64,000 bases of DNA from Draconibacterium halophilum (GCF_010448835.1 NZ_CP048409.1:4133501-4197500); one strand, 5' to 3'. Shown: positions 53,556 to 62,229, counted from the first letter of the stretch. Numbers and translations are program-made. The notes: generated by a model from the sequence alone, not told the origin.

Positions 53556-55390
53556 TTAAAATGCTTGTCCGACGCTAATAAAAAACTGGGGGCTTTTTTT
53601 CTCGTTCCACAACGGAAATCCAACATCAAAACGCACAGGGCCAATTGGCGTATCAACACGCAAACCACCGCCAGCAGCATAAGCAATATTGTTAAATTTA
53701 TAACTAAACGCTTTCTCCCAAACATTACCGCCATCAACAAAAACGACACCGTTTAATCGCCAAAAAAGCGGATACCGGAGCTCCACATTTCCCTCCAAAA
53801 TACTTTTCCCACCAAGGGGAGTTCCACTTTCGCGCTTTGGTCCCAATTTCGAACGACTCCAACCTCTTACAGAGTTGCTACCTCCTGAGTAAAATCGATC
53901 TTCAACAGGAATAAAACCATTGTCATCAGAAGAGTGGATTCCCCGATCATTCCGCGAAGGGCCAACACCACATCATCAATTTTTTGATACGTACGAAAAT
54001 CGCCCCAAACGCGTAAGTAACTAAAATCGCCACCAAACTTATAACCGTTTAATTTCACTCCCATTGACAGGTTAACTCCCTGAAGCGGAGAAAATTTCGG
54101 ACTGGCAGTTGCAAAAACCGAACTTAGCATCACCCCTGATTTATTGTAGAGATAATTCTCCTCCTCGGGATCGGGAAATTCCGGATCGCCCTCTTCAATT
54201 TGCTGCTCCACTCTCTCGTAATAATAAGTGAGCGTTGTGTTTAACCTCTTATTAAAACGATAGGTTAAAGGCAGGTTTAATCCGTAGGTACTGGTTTCGT
54301 ATCCGGGTTCGGCATTACGTCCCAGAAATGGATTGATAGAAACGGTTCCTTTTTTATCGAATAACTGCGGCTGAGTCCATTTTACGCTTATAAAATATGG
54401 CTCGATGGCCGAATGTTTTGCATAAATATTTATGCGCCGGGCAGTACCCAAAAATCCCAGATAAGTAAAATCAACAAAGGCTCTGAATTTATCCTCAGTT
54501 CCGTAACCGGCACCAAATTCAGTGTTAATCCGCGGTGCTTCTTCAATATATACATTCACCGGAATCGGATTGCGCAAAGTTGTATTGTCTTTTTGTGGAA
54601 GTACTGATACCACGCTAAAAAGCCGCAAGTGATATAAAGACTCCCGCGTTTTATCTAAAAGCGATTTATTGTAATCTTCTCCTTCGCTATAACTAAATTG
54701 TTTGCGTACAAATTCTTCGTCGACGTGTTCATTTCCTTTCAGGGTTGTTTTTCCAAAATGGCTAACCGGCCCGGGATTTATTACATAAGTTATACCAGCT
54801 AATTGCTGAGCAGTATCCAGTTGAATTTGATAGTCGACTTCAACATAAGCATAACTCATATCTAAAAAAATATTACGGATAAAAGAAATGTCTTTCTTCA
54901 GCGCCTCATCGCTAAATCGTTTTGTCTTTCTTAACGAAAGCTTTTTGCTATTGTTTTTGCCAATGGAATCGATATTGATTTGTGGATTCGCCTCTTTTAA
55001 TTTAAAGATCACCGTATCAATAGTAAACGGCTTGCCCTCCTCAATAATAAAATTGAGTTTTACTATCTGCCTGTCGTCGTTGGCTTTTAAGGTATCAAGC
55101 TTTACACTAACATCAACAAAACCTTCGCTTTGATAGGTTTTTCTCAGCCGCTCCAAGTCCAGCTCTATTAACTTCCGGCTAAACAAAGAGGGCTCGTTTT
55201 TCGTTAGAAGTTTCTCGAAATACGAAACTTCTTCAACAACCATTTTGTCTATCAAGTAGCTCTTCTCCAGCGATCGGTTTCCCTTGAAACCTATACTTCT
55301 GATTTCGTAATTTTCCTGCGCTTTCAGATTTAAGCCAAATAGTTGCAGGATAATTGACACGAAGAATATGTAAACTATTTTTTTGATCAT
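53556..55390 (-). pseudogene. tamA: BamA/TamA-family outer-membrane protein, single-base frameshift
   Basis: An outer-membrane insertase of the Omp85 family: signal peptide, POTRA repeats (~25-285: IRSIGFKGNRSLEKSYLIDK, then FGKTTLKGNEHVDEEFVRKQ) and a beta-barrel. The first frame ends early at 53867 after GMIGESTLLMTMVLFLLKID. Shifting frame at the run of four C at 53941-53944 (GGGG on the coding strand) restores DDNGFIPVEDRFYSGGSNSV and RGWSR, then the segment to the C-terminal Phe (VGQAF). So ~115 residues of barrel are lost unless a fifth G is missing from this assembly. The ATG at 55390 opens the signal peptide. It is operonic with the App1 gene upstream (27 bases) and tamB. Confidence 0.8.
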
Positions 55391-55417
55391 AAGTAACACT
55401 TGGCATACATGAAACAC

Positions 55418-56551
55418 CTAATCGGTAAAACTGTTCTCGATAATTGGTTTTACAGCCGATTTAGCAATGAGATTAATACTTTCTGCGTGTTGCGCTGCAT
55501 TAATTGTATCGGGAGTAAAAACCATTTGCACATTCAATTCTTCCATTTCTGCAATCAGTTTTTTCATGTGTCTGTCTTTCTTTTTTCGAACCGTTCGGAT
55601 GTAAATTGCTTTAATTCGCTGAGGATAGATTCGTGCCACGCGGGCATAAATTTCAGGGTCGTGCTGACCATTGTCTCCAACCAAAACAAATGACAGCTTG
55701 GGATACATTTTAAAAATCTTGATTATTTTATCGAATTTATGTTCGTGATTTCCTCCACCTTGTTTCCACATATTTAACAGCCCCGGGTTAATTTCGCGAA
55801 GCAAATAAACACCTTTTGGAAATTGGTTGTACGAGCAAAAATCATCGATCAGGTCGTATAAGTTCCACTCGCTGCTCGACAGGTAAAAAAAAGGATTTTT
55901 ACTATTACTATCCACTCCCTGATGAAGTGCTCTGTAAAAAGCTTCCACCCCGGGAAACGGTTTTCTTGTTCGCGAATTGTGGGTGAGCATCAATCTTAAT
56001 TTTCTTATTGTTTGAGTAGAATGGCTAATCATTATGGTATCATCAATATCCGAAATTACACCATATGATGTGTCGGTTCCCGGAATCAAAATCTCCCCCC
56101 TGACTCGAAAATTATTCACCTCAGCTCCTATCTGGTCCAGCAATTCAGCATCGTAAGGAATCCACTTTGTACTCTGTTCTCCACCCTTTTCATTCAACGG
56201 CATAGTAGCTTTAAAAATACCGTTTTCCCCGGTTAAAGGTTGTTTTTGTTCGTCGCCAAGCCTAATTTTTATTCTTGCTCCAGGAATCTGATCGCCCGAA
56301 TACCGTTTTAACATCGTCAGTATATTTTCGAGCAATGAATTTTTTCCTTCAGGTTTCTCCATTCCTTTATCTTCGTATAACCCACCGGTAATATTGACTT
56401 CGCCCGATGAGTGCGATCCAAATCCCCGATAAGGAATTACCTGTGGCACACCAAGCCAACCCAATTTATTCTTCAGTCTGAACTTTAGCTTTTTGAGGAA
56501 GCCTTTGTTTTTCCGTTCAAAATAATCGATCATTCTATTTTCGTCTGTCAT
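55418..56551 (-). CDS. App1-family phosphatidate phosphatase (DUF2183)
   Basis: A 377-aa protein with the App1 catalytic domain. The HAD-type motif DIDDT is at ~168-172 (SDIDDTIM), followed by FPGVEAFYRAL, FFYLSSSEWNLYDL and the terminal GDNGQHDPEIYARV block. Yeast App1 converts phosphatidic acid to diacylglycerol. The N-terminal ~130 residues are a beta-rich domain starting GVPQVIPYRGFG. The Met at 56551 is preferred since upstream in-frame residues are unlike the family. First gene of the App1-TamA-TamB operon, divergent from the diacylglycerol kinase-like gene. Confidence 0.87.
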   Translation of the reverse strand: MTDENRMIDYFERKNKGFLKKLKFRLKNKLGWLGVPQVIPYRGFGSHSSGEVNITGGLYEDKGMEKPEGKNSLLENILTMLKRYSGDQIPGARIKIRLGDEQKQPLTGENGIFKATMPLNEKGGEQSTKWIPYDAELLDQIGAEVNNFRVRGEILIPGTDTSYGVISDIDDTIMISHSTQTIRKLRLMLTHNSRTRKPFPGVEAFYRALHQGVDSNSKNPFFYLSSSEWNLYDLIDDFCSYNQFPKGVYLLREINPGLLNMWKQGGGNHEHKFDKIIKIFKMYPKLSFVLVGDNGQHDPEIYARVARIYPQRIKAIYIRTVRKKKDRHMKKLIAEMEELNVQMVFTPDTINAAQHAESINLIAKSAVKPIIENSFTD

Positions 56552-56604
56552 AGTTATTTTCGGCACAGAATTTATACTAATTACTGCAAACAAATACATA
56601 AGAT

Positions 56605-57486
56605 ATGCCAGAAGAAAAATTACTATTTGTGATCAACCCCGTTTCGGGCGATATTGAAAAGGACGATTTAAAAACCCAGGTCCGCAATTTCATGAAAGAA
56701 CGCGATAAACAGGTTGAGTTTTTCCATACAACAGGAGAAAACGATAAGCAAAAAATTACCGATAAACTTGAAGAGCTTCAACCGGAAACGATAGTGGCAG
56801 TGGGAGGCGATGGAACGTGCAACCTTGTAGCACAAACAATAGTGAACAAGCCAATACAAATGGGTATTCTTCCTCTGGGCTCGGCAAACGGCATGGCCTC
56901 GGAACTTAATCTTCCAACAACAGTTGACGAAAACCTGAGACTGATAACGACAGGAAAATCGAAAAAAACAGATGTGCTGAAAATTAATGAGGATCACATT
57001 TGCCTGCATTTAAGCGACATAGGATTTAATGCACAGCTAATTAACACGTTCGAGGAAAGCGACAGCCGAGGCATGTTTGGGTATACAAAATCCTTTATTG
57101 AGGAGTTTGGAAATGCACAACCGGCAAGCTTTGAAATTACTTTGAATGATTCTACATTTTCGCAAAAAGCTTTTATGGTCGTTTTGGCCAACGCATCGAA
57201 GTTTGGAACCGGCGCTGTTATCAATCCCGAGGGGAAAGTGGATGATGGTTTGTTTGAGCTGGTAATTATCCGACCAGAGAGCTTCACCGAGTTTTTGAAA
57301 ATGCTGGTTCCGTTCTACACCCGAAGAATACACACCCTCGATTTTATAGATACCTACAAATGCAAGAAGGTACAAATTAAAAATCCGGAGCGCCAAACCT
57401 TACAAATTGATGGGGAAATTATTGGTCAGCCGCTACAAGTAAATGTGGAAATTTTGCCCCGCCGTGTGGAGATGATCATTCCTTAA
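56605..57486 (+). CDS. diacylglycerol/lipid kinase, YegS/BmrU family
   Basis: Phosphorylates diacylglycerol or a related lipid. It is 293 aa. It has the NAD-kinase-like nucleotide motif AVGGDGTCNLVAQ (GGDGT at 67-71), the ILPLGSANGMASEL loop, and the C-terminal DGE region (LQIDGEIIGQPLQV). The N-terminus, LLFVINPVSG, is typical. It stands 53 bases from the App1 start on the other strand. App1 makes diacylglycerol and this kinase could remake phosphatidic acid; that they act on one lipid cycle is inference. It is probably transcribed alone. Confidence 0.9.
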   Translation: MPEEKLLFVINPVSGDIEKDDLKTQVRNFMKERDKQVEFFHTTGENDKQKITDKLEELQPETIVAVGGDGTCNLVAQTIVNKPIQMGILPLGSANGMASELNLPTTVDENLRLITTGKSKKTDVLKINEDHICLHLSDIGFNAQLINTFEESDSRGMFGYTKSFIEEFGNAQPASFEITLNDSTFSQKAFMVVLANASKFGTGAVINPEGKVDDGLFELVIIRPESFTEFLKMLVPFYTRRIHTLDFIDTYKCKKVQIKNPERQTLQIDGEIIGQPLQVNVEILPRRVEMIIP

Positions 57487-57543
57487 AAAATGTTTTTTTC
57501 TGAAACTTTGGATCTCCCGTTTATATTGTCTAACCTAATGACT

Positions 57544-57795
57544 TTAGTTATTTCGTAAGGCCTCAATTAAGTCTTCTTTACTCATTTTACTTCGCCCCTT
57601 TATTCCAACTTTTTGGGCTTTCTCGTACAACTCCTGTTTTGTACGTTCTTCATAATTACTACTACTCCCTCCTTTTGTTCCTGAATCAGGCGTATTGGCT
57701 ATTCTTGCAGCTTTCTGCTTGCTGTGCCCTTTATCGCGCAGCGCTTCATACTGCTCTTCGTTTTTTACTTGCGGAATATTGTTCTTTTTCGCCAT
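57544..57795 (-). CDS. small Rho-N/DUF7218-like protein
   Basis: An 83-aa very basic soluble protein. The N-terminal half matches the pattern KNEEQYEALRDKGHSKQKAA-type of DUF7218. The C-terminal ~45 residues (RTKQELYEKAQKVGIKGRSK, then KEDLIEALR) form a Rho N-terminal/SAP-like helix-loop-helix that may bind nucleic acid. A middle GTKGGSSS linker joins the two. Such proteins accompany plasmid-like or stress genes in Bacteroidota; the role is unknown. It is convergent with the DAG kinase gene. Confidence 0.8.
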   Translation of the reverse strand: MAKKNNIPQVKNEEQYEALRDKGHSKQKAARIANTPDSGTKGGSSSNYEERTKQELYEKAQKVGIKGRSKMSKEDLIEALRNN

Positions 57796-57978
57796 AACTA
57801 ATTTGTTTTGATTTACATGATACTCCGAAAATACCTTGCCACATTCGGTAATGCATTTACTTTAACGCTTTTAGTAAAATTTTAATTGCTAACTTACCTG
57901 TTTCCCGCATCAGCCAGCGCAATGCGAATAAGAATAATGGCACAATTATTACATATAAAATGAAAATACTCCATAGAA

Positions 57979-59073
57979 ATGAAAATTACAGGACTAACAA
58001 AAACGGCTCTTTTTTTAATAATAATCGCACTTTTTTTGACTTTTATAATCCTAACCAAAAATATTCTTATCCCACTGGTATTAGCTATGTTTTTTTCCTA
58101 TTTGATTTACCCAATAGTTTGGAGAATCGAACGGTGGGGCGTTAACCGGGCTATTTCCATTTTAATGGTGCTATTAGTGGTAATTATTTTTATTGGTGGA
58201 ATTGCGCTTTTATTCTCGTTAAAAGCCTCAACTGTTGATTTTGATTTTAACGATGTTAAAGAGCAGTTTGCCAGCAAAAGTCTTAGTATTCAAAATTTAC
58301 TTACTGACAAATTAGAAATTGACGCATCAACCGTAGATTATTATCTTAACCAGACAGCAGAAAATTTTATTAACACCTGGCAATCCGGAATAGGAAATAT
58401 TTTTACGGCCACAACAACTACCATTTTCCAGATTGGAATTTTACCGGTCTTCACTTTCTTTCTTTTGTTTTACCGTACAAAAACAGCTCACTTTATTTTA
58501 CGTATCACCCCTAAAGATAAAAAGTTTGTAACACTTACTATTCTGCGCGAAATATCGACAGTTATTACCAAATATCTTGGCGGACTATTTCTGGTTGTTG
58601 CCATACTTGCCGTTCTCAATTCAGTTGGGTTGTTAATTATCGGAGTTAAACATGCCTTGGTTCTTGGTGTGCTGGCCGCCCTGCTAAACCTCATTCCCTA
58701 CATCGGGACTTTTTTGGGTGGCTTTATTCCATTTATGTATGTCTTTTTCACTTATCCACACCCCTTGGCGACAATGCTAAAAGTTGTGGCACTTTTTATA
58801 ATTATTCAATTTGTTGAGAATAACTTATTAACGCCAAACATTGTAGGCAACAGCATAAAAATTAATCCATTGGCAATTATTCTTAGTTTATTGTTTGCTA
58901 ATATTGTGTGGGGTATAGCCGGTATGTTGGTCGTAATTCCGGTTTTGGCAACTTTAAAAATTATAATGCGGAAAATTGACAGCTTAAAACCTTATGCATT
59001 TCTAATCAGCGACCGGGGAACAGAGCAACACAGACTCAAATTATTTAACCGAAAAAAACAAGGACAAAAATGA
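57979..59073 (+). CDS. AI-2E family transporter (PerM-like)
   Basis: A 364-aa polytopic protein with eight hydrophobic segments. Conserved landmarks are ILIPLVLAMFFSYLIYPIV near the N-terminus, a periplasmic/cytosolic helical stretch (~85-130) and LGVLAALLNLIPYIGTFLGG then FIPF. The ENNLLTPNIVGNSIKINPLA block follows. The family includes AI-2 exporters, Na+/H+ antiporters and permeases of unknown substrate. The ATG of the following yihY-like gene overlaps the stop by four bases (ATGA), showing co-translation. Confidence 0.9.
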   Translation: MKITGLTKTALFLIIIALFLTFIILTKNILIPLVLAMFFSYLIYPIVWRIERWGVNRAISILMVLLVVIIFIGGIALLFSLKASTVDFDFNDVKEQFASKSLSIQNLLTDKLEIDASTVDYYLNQTAENFINTWQSGIGNIFTATTTTIFQIGILPVFTFFLLFYRTKTAHFILRITPKDKKFVTLTILREISTVITKYLGGLFLVVAILAVLNSVGLLIIGVKHALVLGVLAALLNLIPYIGTFLGGFIPFMYVFFTYPHPLATMLKVVALFIIIQFVENNLLTPNIVGNSIKINPLAIILSLLFANIVWGIAGMLVVIPVLATLKIIMRKIDSLKPYAFLISDRGTEQHRLKLFNRKKQGQK

Positions 59074-59987
59074 TTCGAATAGTCAGAAATAATTTCAAAA
59101 TAATAATCAACACATTTAAAAACTTTGGCAGTAACAACCCCATTGGAATGGCTGCTACTACTGCTTTTTTTGCAATTTTTTCAATTGCACCCATTCTTAT
59201 AATCATTATCTCGGTGTTTGGCATTTTTACCAACGATGCTGTTATACGCGAAAAACTTTTTAACGAGCTGTCCAACCTGGTTGGAAGCGATAGCAGTCGG
59301 CTTTTGCAATCGGCCATCGATAATTATAACATCAGCGAAAAAAGTGGCATGGGTGCACTAATCGGGGGAATCTTTTTTTTGATCTCGGCAACTACACTTT
59401 TCAGTATTATGCAAAACTCCATAAATTATATCTGGAGAATTCGGGTTAAATCAAAATTGAAATTAAATGTTCTTAAATTTTTACGCGACCGGTTATTCTC
59501 TTTTGGACTGATATTAAGCCTCGGCCTGGTTCTGCTCATTTCGTTGGTTATCGATGCTTCAATGAGTTTATTTCAGGATTGGTTATCCAGTCGTTACGAT
59601 CCCGAGTTTATTACACTTTTTAGGCTTTTTAAAACCGTCTTTTCAATACTAATTACGGTTGGGGTATTTGCACTCATTTTTCGTTTCCTACCTGATGTAT
59701 TGGTTAAATGGAAAGCTTGTTGGTTTGCTGCCACACTTGCTTCAGTACTATTTTTCACCGGAAAAATCCTTATTAGCATTTTTATTGGCAAAAGTCAACT
59801 TGGTGTTATTTACGGAGCCGCCAGCTCATTTGTCGTTGTTCTTCTGTGGATTTATTACGTTTCCTTTATCTTCTATTTCGGGGTACAGTTAAGTTATCAG
59901 TATTCGCTTTTTTACGACCACGATAATAAACCTTTAAAATTTGCTGAAACATTTAAAATTAGTTCGGTCGATAAAAATAAATTATAA
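59070..59987 (+). CDS. YihY/virulence factor BrkB family protein
   Basis: A 305-aa inner-membrane protein with six hydrophobic segments. It has the YihY/BrkB landmarks GMAATTAFFAIFSIAPILII (TM1), the cytosolic EKLFNELSNLVG and ALIGGIFFLISATTLFSIMQ, and the late IYGAASSFVVVLLWIYYVSF. YihY proteins are widespread and uncharacterised (the RNase BN label is historical). It is coupled to the AI-2E-like gene by the ATGA overlap and ends in a strong terminator. Confidence 0.9.
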   Translation: MIRIVRNNFKIIINTFKNFGSNNPIGMAATTAFFAIFSIAPILIIIISVFGIFTNDAVIREKLFNELSNLVGSDSSRLLQSAIDNYNISEKSGMGALIGGIFFLISATTLFSIMQNSINYIWRIRVKSKLKLNVLKFLRDRLFSFGLILSLGLVLLISLVIDASMSLFQDWLSSRYDPEFITLFRLFKTVFSILITVGVFALIFRFLPDVLVKWKACWFAATLASVLFFTGKILISIFIGKSQLGVIYGAASSFVVVLLWIYYVSFIFYFGVQLSYQYSLFYDHDNKPLKFAETFKISSVDKNKL

Positions 59988-60019
59988 AAAAACAGGCATT
60001 AAAAAATGCCTGTTTTTTG
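59984..60019. terminator. intrinsic terminator after yihY-like gene
   Basis: A perfect inverted repeat AACAGGCATT/AATGCCTGTT with flanking A-run and T-run. It is suited to terminate the + strand operon and, in reverse, the minus-strand small genes that follow. Confidence 0.85.
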
Positions 60020-60047
60020 TGTAGCTACTATTTTTGTTCAAGTTATG

Positions 60048-60194
60048 TCAGCTCTTTTTAATTAACGATAGTAAAATTGAAATAACTGCCAAAATAAGTA
60101 ATATATGGATTAAACTGCCTAGCGAATAAACCAGAAATCCAAATATCCAGCCAATAACCAGTACCACTGCAATTATGTATAAAAGTGATCTCAT
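60048..60194 (-). CDS. Lmo0937-like small membrane protein
   Basis: A 48-aa protein on the minus strand: MRSLLYIIAVVLVIGWIFGF, then LVYSLGSLIHILLILAVISI, then LLSLIKKS. The two-helix hairpin with a central GxLIH pattern is the DUF5670/Lmo0937 family. The function is unknown but it occurs near stress genes. It lies 3 bases after the CsbD stop, so the two share a transcript. Confidence 0.8.
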   Translation of the reverse strand: MRSLLYIIAVVLVIGWIFGFLVYSLGSLIHILLILAVISILLSLIKKS

Positions 60195-60197
60195 AAC

Positions 60198-60383
60198 TTA
60201 TAAATTTTTGATTTCTTCAATTAATTCTTCCCTTGCTTTTCCTGTCACTTCCTGAAGTCGTCCAATTAACTGATCTTCTTTTCCTTCAACATATTGCAAG
60301 TCATCATCAGTTAACTGTCCGTATTTCTCTTTCAGTTTTCCTTTAACTAAATTCCATTTCCCTTTAATTATCAATTTATCCAT
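60198..60383 (-). CDS. CsbD family stress protein
   Basis: A 61-aa CsbD-like protein: IKGKWNLVKGKLKEKYGQLT, then DDDLQYVEGKEDQLIGRLQE and the helical tail. CsbD family members are small soluble helix-bundle proteins induced in general stress; the biochemical role is unknown. The ATG at 60383 is the family-typical start (MDKLIIKGKW). The leader carries the GTAATTACTATT motif ~20 bases upstream, which the DUF3185-like gene shares. Confidence 0.9.
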   Translation of the reverse strand: MDKLIIKGKWNLVKGKLKEKYGQLTDDDLQYVEGKEDQLIGRLQEVTGKAREELIEEIKNL

Positions 60384-60402
60384 AATTTTTAATTTTAAGT
60401 TT

Positions 60403-60415
60403 GTAATTACTATTT
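60403..60415 (-). promoter_or_regulatory. shared leader motif AATAGTAATTAC, csbD copy
   Basis: Read on the minus strand the motif is AAATAGTAATTAC, 20 bases before the csbD ATG. The same word sits at the same distance (21 bases) before the gene at 60939, suggesting a shared promoter or leader element. Confidence 0.45.
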
Positions 60416-60575
60416 GGTATAACAAAATCATTCCAAAACAAACCAACAACGCATCTATTTACATATCTGTTACTTACAAATACTCAACCTCTGTAAACTG
60501 TAGAATAAAAAGGGGAAATTGTGCATTATTTTACACAACCTGTAGTTTTGCAATAACTCCAATCGAGAGGTGATT

Positions 60576-60665
60576 ATGAGTTCAATTTACAAACTACTAA
60601 TAGAAGGAATCTCTTTACATAACAAAGCCACTTCAATGGCCATTGCAGCGGCTTTATTTATTTAA
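60576..60665 (+). CDS. possible 29-aa small protein
   Basis: A frame of 29 codons, MSSIYKLLIEGISLHNKATS, then a hydrophobic MAIAAALFI tail. It is preceded by AGAGG eight bases before the ATG, stronger than most ribosome sites in this window. It lies in the ~345-base gap between the divergently oriented csbD and DUF3185-like genes, with no other gene in it. It may be a small membrane peptide or chance. Confidence 0.35.
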   Translation: MSSIYKLLIEGISLHNKATSMAIAAALFI

Positions 60666-60729
60666 ATTGTAAGCTTTGTTTGAATTTTCATCATACAAAA
60701 ACGTGATAAAAAATAGTAAAAAATGAGAT

Positions 60730-60939
60730 TTATGCCACTTTCTTTTTATTCACAGACAAAATTATCACACCTAAAACGGCCAATACACCACTTATTATTA
60801 CTGGGGTCCAGTTGGCACTGCTTAGGGCTACATCCAATCCAAGAAAGGAAAATGTTTCTGAATTGTTCATTGCCTGTATACCAAATACAACTGCTCCAAC
60901 TAATCCAATTAATAGCAAAATAAATCCTAACGCTTTCAT
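60730..60939 (-). CDS. DUF3185-like two-TM small protein
   Basis: A 69-aa protein with two TM helices: MKALGFILLLIGLVGAVVFG, a ~20-residue loop (IQAMNNSETFSFLGLDVALS), then VIISGVLAVLGVIILSV. The layout matches DUF3185-type proteins. The Met at 60939 gives the canonical start; a Met three codons upstream is possible. The leader has the AATAGTAATTAC motif in the same place as csbD. Confidence 0.75.
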   Translation of the reverse strand: MKALGFILLLIGLVGAVVFGIQAMNNSETFSFLGLDVALSSANWTPVIISGVLAVLGVIILSVNKKKVA

Positions 60940-60959
60940 AATTATCATTTTAATATTTC

Positions 60960-60975
60960 GTAATTACTATTGGCA
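60960..60975 (-). promoter_or_regulatory. shared leader motif AATAGTAATTAC, DUF3185-like copy
   Basis: The minus-strand word TGCCAATAGTAATTAC ends 21 bases before the ATG at 60939 and repeats the csbD leader (AAATAGTAATTAC at 20 bases). Between 61040 and 61065 an inverted TTCTACA/TGTAGAA pair also occurs; its significance is unknown. Confidence 0.45.
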
Positions 60976-61238
60976 AAACTGTGCCAATCTCACAAAAGCA
61001 TTTAAAACGCACAAGTTCAATATATTCGCACCTGTGGTAATTCTACACTTTTCACAATAACTGTAGAACTTTATCAACAACAGTACTATGTAACCAAAGC
61101 ACAACAAACACCGTATAGCACTAATATTCTGCACCTTACAATATTCCACTCAAAAGACTAACATAATGGAATGGAATTTTCATAGAAGGAGCACAGAGAA
61201 TAAGAAATAATTTAATAATAACCTTAAAAAAATTTATT

Positions 61239-61535
61239 ATGGGTAAAGCAACAAACGTATTGATGGGATTTATTGCCGGTGCAGCAGCAGGAACTATAAC
61301 AGGAATTCTGGTAGCTCCGGACAAAGGCGTGAAAACACGTAAGAAAATTAACAAGCAAATACAGCGAACTTCGCAGGATATTTCGGAAACTATTGGCGAC
61401 AAAGTTGATGATGTGAAGGATAAACTGAATGACGTTGTTTCTGAGATGCGAACAAAAGCCGATGAGGCAGAAGAAAAAGTGAAAGAAAAAGTGAACTCAA
61501 AAGCTAAAACATCAAAAGATACAGCAGCGAACTAA
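61239..61535 (+). CDS. YtxH domain protein
   Basis: A 98-aa protein. The N-terminal TM helix is GFIAGAAAGTITGILVAPDK (~9-28), with the glycine-rich YtxH signature GAAAGxxxGxLxAPxxGxxTR. It is followed by ~70 residues of amphipathic, charged coiled helix (KINKQIQRTSQDISETIGDK, then KVDDVKDKLNDVVSEM). YtxH is a general-stress envelope protein family of unknown mechanism. It begins the + strand run that continues with the holin-like gene. Confidence 0.9.
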   Translation: MGKATNVLMGFIAGAAAGTITGILVAPDKGVKTRKKINKQIQRTSQDISETIGDKVDDVKDKLNDVVSEMRTKADEAEEKVKEKVNSKAKTSKDTAAN

Positions 61536-61570
61536 TAATTGCAATTGATAACAATTAGCAGTAAAAAAAA

Positions 61571-61936
61571 ATGAGCGACAATTTAACAGAAAGCATGGCA
61601 GGCCTTAACGAAGCCGTTAAACAATATGTGCAAACAAGAATCGACTTGGTTAAGCTCCTGTTTTTGAAAAAAACGTCGAAATATATGAGCATTCTTTTTG
61701 GGATGCTCATAATCATTTTACTCTCCACGTTAATACTGGCTTTTGCCGGTGTAATGTTCACTTTTTGGTACGGTCAAACCTACGACAATTACCTGGAAGG
61801 TGCATCCATAGTGCTGGGAAGTTTAATTTTTATTTTGATCGTTTTTATTTTATTCCGAAAGAAACTACTCACCACATTTTTCCTTTCAAATTTCTCGGAA
61901 ATCTTATTTGAAGATGATGAAATAGATCATAAATAA
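61571..61936 (+). CDS. phage-holin/DUF1469-type membrane protein
   Basis: A 121-aa protein with an N-terminal amphipathic helix (NEAVKQYVQTRIDLVKLLFL) and two TM helices at ~38-65 and ~77-97, then a short acidic tail. It resembles the actinobacterial holin-X/DUF1469 family that often follows YtxH genes. The gap from ytxH is 35 bases, consistent with one operon. No endolysin is present, so a lysis role is not supported. Confidence 0.75.
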   Translation: MSDNLTESMAGLNEAVKQYVQTRIDLVKLLFLKKTSKYMSILFGMLIIILLSTLILAFAGVMFTFWYGQTYDNYLEGASIVLGSLIFILIVFILFRKKLLTTFFLSNFSEILFEDDEIDHK

Positions 61937-61986
61937 GTTTATTACAACTGGCTTGGGAAGAATATAGAGCATAAACCATTATAAAT

Positions 61987-62202
61987 ATGAAGCGAGTAAA
62001 AAATATGCGGGAACTGGAACTCATGCAAAAAAACATAGAGTACCGCCAGTTATTAAGCGAGAAAAAACTGCTTGGTTCTTCTGTTGGTATTATAGATAAT
62101 TTAACCAGCGGACTAAAAGACTGGGCATTTGAATTTGGCTCAGCTTTGTTCTTGAATTTAATTCGTGGAAACAAAAAACAAGAGCCCGAAACCGAAGAGT
62201 AA
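61987..62202 (+). CDS. hypothetical small protein, third gene of ytxH operon
   Basis: A 71-aa protein with no family recognised. Its N-terminal half is charged helix (MREL, then ELMQKNIEYRQLLSEKKLLG), followed by a moderately hydrophobic segment (IIDNLTSGLKDWAFEFGSAL). It starts 50 bases after the holin-like gene and continues its direction, so probably one transcript. IS200-like DNA begins ~30 bases after its stop. Confidence 0.6.
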   Translation: MKRVKNMRELELMQKNIEYRQLLSEKKLLGSSVGIIDNLTSGLKDWAFEFGSALFLNLIRGNKKQEPETEE

Positions 62203-62229
62203 CAACTAAACGATTACTCACATGGTAAA

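Noticed and set aside
61571..61936. Holin-like protein as a sign of a prophage or lysis cassette
   Set aside because: No endolysin, integrase or phage structural gene is nearby; the gene continues a ytxH stress operon.
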